Assembly (NCBI GenBank): GCA_028293725.1
Contig: JAQGOE010000255.1
Span: 1 to 18,389, forward strand
DNA length: 18,389 bases
Direction of reading: 5' to 3'
DNA from: Gammaproteobacteria bacterium
Lineage (GTDB): Bacteria > Pseudomonadota > Gammaproteobacteria > Steroidobacterales > Steroidobacteraceae
Translations under genes and position numbers: made by a program
In this document: one piece after another, positions 15,890 through 18,389 of the stretch
Numbering within the stretch: the stretch's first letter is position 1
Layout: every line of letters begins with the position of its first letter
The notes under the pieces: model-generated
The model's input: only the letters and a program-made list of their open reading frames with translations
What the model was told of the DNA's origin: nothing
The model's database searches: none

Positions 15890-16981
15890 ATGACATCCGG
15901 ACCACTGCTGGGAATCCCGTTGCATTGGCTCGGAGGCCTCGCCTCCGGGTCCTTTTACGTGCCCTTCCGTGGAGTGCGGCGGTGGTCATGGGAGATTTAC
16001 TGGCTGCTGGCCGGTATCTTCTCCTGGCTGCTATGTCCCTGGATTTTTGCAACACTGCTGACCAAGAGCCTGCCGGCGGTCATAGCGGCGCAGCCCGTCG
16101 GCACGCTGCTCTGGACATACCTCTTCGGTCTGCTCTGGGGCTTTGGCGGGCTCACGTATGGGCTCACGATGCGCTATCTTGGTTTGTCGCTCGGAACCGG
16201 GGTAGCGCTCGGCTGCTGTGCTGTGTTTGGTACGCTGATGCCTCCAATCGCCAAGCTCGTGGACCCGGGCATCCCCGTGCCGGAGTCGATTCTGGAGATC
16301 GCTGCCAGCGCCGCCGGGCGGATCACCCTGACCGGGGTAGCGCTCTGTGTGTTGGGTATCGGTGTGGTCGCGCTGGGTGGGGTCAGGAAGAATCGCGAGC
16401 TCCCGGCGGATCGCAAGCGGCAGGCGATCGCAGAATTCAATCTGGTCAAAGGTCTGTGTGTCGCGGTGTTTTGCGGGGTCATGAGTGCCTGCTTTGCTTT
16501 CGCGCTGACCGCGGCGAACCCGATCGCCGCAACCTCGCTCGGCGCCGGCACGGATCCGCTGTGGAGCGGATTGCCGAAGCTCGTGGTGTTGCTCTGGGGC
16601 GGATTCACGACCAATCTCATCTGGTGCGCCATACTGATCCGGCGTAATCTCTCCGGCGCTCAATATTTTCGAGTCCCCGGCGGGGGGGCGCTGCTGCCCA
16701 ACTACCTGTTGTCGGCGATTGCAGGGATTACGTGGTACTTGCAGTTCTTTTTCTACACCATGGGCGAGACCCGGATGGGGCGCTACGGCTTCGCCAGCTG
16801 GAGTGTCCACATGGCGAGCATCATCGTTTTCGCCACCCTGTGGGGTTGGATTTTCCGGGAATGGCAGGGCTCGAGCCGCAAGGTGTACGTTTTCGTGGCG
16901 GCGGGGATGAGCCTTTTGCTGGTCTCCACGTTGGTAATCGGCGCCGGTGCTTATTTCAAGGCGCAGGGAGGCGGGCCGTGA
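15890..16981 (+). CDS. rhaT: L-rhamnose/proton symporter
   Basis: 363 residues, about the family length (E. coli RhaT is 344). Inner-membrane carrier of the drug/metabolite transporter superfamily that imports L-rhamnose with a proton. Around ten hydrophobic segments are visible. RhaT-type features: GIPLHWLGGLASGSFYVPFR at the N-terminus, WEIYWLLAGIFSWLLCPWIF, LLWGFGGLTYGLTMRYLGLS with LGTGVALGCCAVFGTLMPPI, GVMSACFAFALTAANPI, WGGFTTNLIWCAIL, and SWSVHMASIIVFATLWGWIF then REW. The start is set by the strong ribosome binding site at 15877-15884. It is followed by rhaM with a 4-base GTGA overlap, so the two are one operon, apparently transcribed from promoter C. No rhamnose isomerase, kinase or aldolase lies in the window; the rest of the pathway must be further away or beyond the edge. 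Functional assignment is by family similarity. Confidence 0.93.
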   Translation: MTSGPLLGIPLHWLGGLASGSFYVPFRGVRRWSWEIYWLLAGIFSWLLCPWIFATLLTKSLPAVIAAQPVGTLLWTYLFGLLWGFGGLTYGLTMRYLGLSLGTGVALGCCAVFGTLMPPIAKLVDPGIPVPESILEIAASAAGRITLTGVALCVLGIGVVALGGVRKNRELPADRKRQAIAEFNLVKGLCVAVFCGVMSACFAFALTAANPIAATSLGAGTDPLWSGLPKLVVLLWGGFTTNLIWCAILIRRNLSGAQYFRVPGGGALLPNYLLSAIAGITWYLQFFFYTMGETRMGRYGFASWSVHMASIIVFATLWGWIFREWQGSSRKVYVFVAAGMSLLLVSTLVIGAGAYFKAQGGGP

Positions 16982-17292
16982 TTCGCAAGGCATTCGTCAT
17001 GTCGGTGTATGAAGGAGCGCAAGCGGAATATGCGCGGCGTCACAACCCGATCTGGCCGGAGTTACGGCAGGTTTTTAAGGCGCACGGCGTTGCGAACTAT
17101 TCTATTTTTCTGCATCCGGATACGTTGCAGTTGTTTGCCTACGCCGAGCTCGAGAGCGAAGCACAGTGGGCGGCAATAGCGGCTACGCAGGAATGCCGGC
17201 GTTGGTGGCAGGAGATGGCGGATCTCATGCCTCACAACGGCGATGGTGCTCCGCTGTCAGTTGGGCTCGAGGAAGTGTTTCACCTGGATTAG
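16978..17292 (+). CDS. rhaM: L-rhamnose mutarotase
   Basis: 104 residues, matching the family length (E. coli RhaM has 104). It interconverts alpha and beta anomers of L-rhamnose so that incoming sugar can enter catabolism; it acts in the cytoplasm as a small ferredoxin-like-fold dimer. The family pattern is present from end to end: IRKAFVMSVYEGAQAEYARR, HNPIWPEL, ANYSIFL, RRWWQEMADLMPHN and LEEVFHLD. Residues reported as important in RhaM are conserved: Tyr18, His22, Tyr41 and the Trp76-Trp77 pair. The start is the GTG at 16978, overlapping the rhaT TGA as GTGA, with GGGAGGCGGGCC just upstream as ribosome binding site. Last gene of the rhaT-rhaM operon. Confidence 0.95.
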   Translation: MIRKAFVMSVYEGAQAEYARRHNPIWPELRQVFKAHGVANYSIFLHPDTLQLFAYAELESEAQWAAIAATQECRRWWQEMADLMPHNGDGAPLSVGLEEVFHLD

Positions 17293-17317
17293 GCCGCAAG
17301 CAGTTCCCTATTGGAAA

Positions 17318-17333
17318 AGCTCGCGACCGAGCT
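17318..17333 (+). terminator. Weak hairpin after rhaM
   Basis: AGCTCG (17318-17323) and CGAGCT (17328-17333) form a 6-bp stem with a 4-base loop, 26 bases past the rhaM stop. No T-run follows; only the position suggests a terminator. Confidence 0.2.
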
Positions 17334-17345
17334 ACTCAGGTAGTG

Positions 17346-17654
17346 TCACTCTCCGCGGGCGCCCTCTTCACCGGCAGGCGCGCTATGGCGCCCTTCGTTG
17401 CCGCGGCGGTTGGGTTGCGAGAGGCTCGCGGTCACCAATCGCAACCACGGTTGGCGCGCCCAGTGCGCTTTCTCGAACGCCGCGATGTCGACCATTTGCG
17501 TCAACGTTGATTGCATCTGGTCCAGCCCCTGCAAAAACATGCGTTGATGCCGATCTAAGAGAGAGAATCTTGCACTGTGACGGCGACTGGATACCGTGAG
17601 CGTCGCAACGTCAACCTGCATCCAATGGTCTGGGGAACTGACGCTGGTTGTCAT
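17346..17654 (-). CDS. Hypothetical small protein
   Basis: A 102-residue frame from the ATG at 17654, preceded by GAAGGGA about ten bases upstream. I do not recognise the family. The middle part looks like genuine protein, an amphipathic helical stretch rich in Gln, Met and Leu (LLDRHQRMFLQGLDQMQSTL, then MVDIAAFEKAHWARQPWLRL), reminiscent only in composition of phasin-like or small coiled-coil proteins. The C-terminal 30 residues are low-complexity Arg/Gly/Glu-rich. No signal peptide or membrane segment. It is convergent with rhaM and lies in a 657-bp region without other convincing genes. It could equally be chance reading in GC-rich DNA. The remainder, 17655-17909, shows only an AT-rich patch around 17818-17840 and no gene I can support. 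Confidence 0.35.
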   Translation of the reverse strand: MTTSVSSPDHWMQVDVATLTVSSRRHSARFSLLDRHQRMFLQGLDQMQSTLTQMVDIAAFEKAHWARQPWLRLVTASLSQPNRRGNEGRHSAPAGEEGARGE

Positions 17655-17909
17655 TCATCGAAGTCCCTTCCGAAGCGATTTCACTCGACAGAGGTACGCC
17701 CGCCCATTTTGCCCCGTGGCGCATGCCGGAGTCCGCGAACCAGTCGGACAGCGGCCGGCCCACACGTAAGCACAAGACGCCCTATCGGGCCGCTTGCACG
17801 ACCTCTCTAACTCTCTGACTTTTAAGCATATAGGCACGAAAAGTCTCGTAGCGGCCATTCGGTACCGCGCTCACGACCGCGCTCGAACCTGCCCGCCCCT
17901 TCCGGAAGA

Positions 17910-17935
17910 GCGCGGCCCACGAAAGAGGGCCGCGC
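17910..17935 (-). terminator. Terminator hairpin downstream of the PH-like membrane protein gene
   Basis: GCGCGGCCC (17910-17918) and GGGCCGCGC (17927-17935) form a perfect 9-bp GC stem with an 8-base loop, 15 bases beyond the stop of the minus-strand gene at 17950. On the minus strand it is followed by TCTTCC, a poor T-run, but the stem strength and position fit a terminator. Confidence 0.6.
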
Positions 17936-17949
17936 CCCGATTTCACGCA

Positions 17950-18389
17950 TTACGCTCCCCTTCGGGCCGAGCAGATCCGTTCGAACACTTCCCGTGCGTC
18001 GGCAATCGACTCGAAGGACGGTTGCGGGTTCCGGCCCGCGCTCGACCCTCTGCCCGAATAGGACATGTTAGGCCCGAACGTGATGGTGCCGGTCCCCGAC
18101 GCTTCCTCCGACAGTGAGACGTCGGTGAGTGTTTGCACCTGCAGGCTTTTCACCGTCCGGGAAGACAGTCCCGAGATGATGATGACCCGCTCATTGGTCA
18201 GCCCGTAGTACGTCCGTGAGCGCAACATCGCCTCGTAAAAGAAGCGACCAACAATCATGTACAGGCCGACCAGGACGAAGGGCACTCCCCACAAATCGAA
18301 GAACAAGGGCCCGCCTGAGCTCACGGCCTTGAACTCCCAAAAGAACGAGAAGCCGCCCCACATCAGACTGAACGGGATCATGCCCGCGT
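17950..18389 (-). CDS. Membrane protein with bacterial PH-like domain (5' end outside window)
   Basis: The frame is open to the window edge; the first Met inside (18381) lies in what looks like the middle of a conserved segment, so the true start is probably beyond 18389. The visible part has two hydrophobic segments (MIPFSLMWGGFSFFWEF and FFDLWGVPFVLVGLYMIVGR) followed by a bacterial PH-like domain: RTYYGLTNERVIIISGLSSR, VKSLQVQTLTDVSLSEEASG, GTITFGPN, and a C-terminal IADAREVFERICSA. The same order of parts, beginning with a short Trp-rich leader, is common in small inner-membrane proteins of unknown function. It is separated from the sugar genes by about 650 bp and a likely terminator, and it probably has no part in them. 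The fold call is moderately secure; function unknown. Confidence 0.75.
   Translation of the reverse strand, partial: AGMIPFSLMWGGFSFFWEFKAVSSGGPLFFDLWGVPFVLVGLYMIVGRFFYEAMLRSRTYYGLTNERVIIISGLSSRTVKSLQVQTLTDVSLSEEASGTGTITFGPNMSYSGRGSSAGRNPQPSFESIADAREVFERICSARRGA

Noticed and set aside
17577..17858. Small frames on both strands in the region after the hypothetical gene
   Set aside because: Low-complexity Arg/Ser/Cys-rich translations without ribosome binding sites or family resemblance.
17860..17900. A GGTTCGAGC string on the minus strand resembling a tRNA T-loop
   Set aside because: The flanking bases do not pair as a T stem and no acceptor or anticodon arm can be folded around it.
1..18389. 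CRISPR arrays, insertion sequences, rRNA, phage genes
   Set aside because: No spaced direct repeats, transposase or integrase motifs, or rRNA sequence were seen; the rearrangements have no mobile element left at their junctions.

Overview
The window reads as high-GC proteobacterial DNA and is best placed in a gammaproteobacterium: the glucarate, galactarate and rhamnose proteins resemble their E. coli counterparts as I remember them, while the large TonB-dependent receptor and Tat-exported sugar enzymes are typical of glycan-feeding environmental bacteria such as Steroidobacter-like or Xanthomonas-like lineages. That placement is from memory and tentative.

Layout. (1) Positions 1-694 hold two truncated genes joined tail to tail: a TonB-dependent receptor fragment (+) and the N-terminal part of an exported beta-propeller-like protein (-). 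(2) Positions 727-5104 (-) hold a receptor operon: a 1046-residue TonB-dependent receptor followed by a Tat-exported UxuA-like protein, then the truncated beta-propeller gene. A LysR-type regulator (5218-6186, +) is divergent from it. (3) Positions 6187-6644 are a gap with a perfect 13-bp palindrome and an apparent dead gene. (4) garD (+, 6645-8225) converges on a six-gene minus-strand operon running from 15336 to 8255: truncated YncE-like beta-propeller, second Tat-exported UxuA-like protein, kdgD, alpha-ketoglutaric semialdehyde dehydrogenase, gudP, gudD. (5) Positions 15440-15855 are a rearrangement scar with a broken LysR gene and two further versions of the promoter/operator found between the receptor and the intact LysR. 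(6) rhaT-rhaM (+, 15890-17292) encode rhamnose uptake and mutarotation. (7) A mostly non-coding stretch and the edge-truncated gene of a membrane protein with a bacterial PH-like domain close the window.

How it fits together. GudP imports D-glucarate/galactarate; GudD and GarD dehydrate them to 5-dehydro-4-deoxyglucarate; KdgD dehydrates and decarboxylates this to 2-oxoglutarate semialdehyde; the dehydrogenase oxidises that to 2-oxoglutarate. No garL, garR or garK is visible, so this is the oxidative branch rather than the E. coli aldolase branch. A TonB receptor, two exported UxuA-like proteins and rhamnose transport next to it suggest a locus for a rhamnose- and uronate-containing glycan or its breakdown products (inference). 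The least explained part is the pair of Tat-exported UxuA-like proteins, each next to an exported beta-propeller gene and each placed under a related LysR-type divergent promoter.
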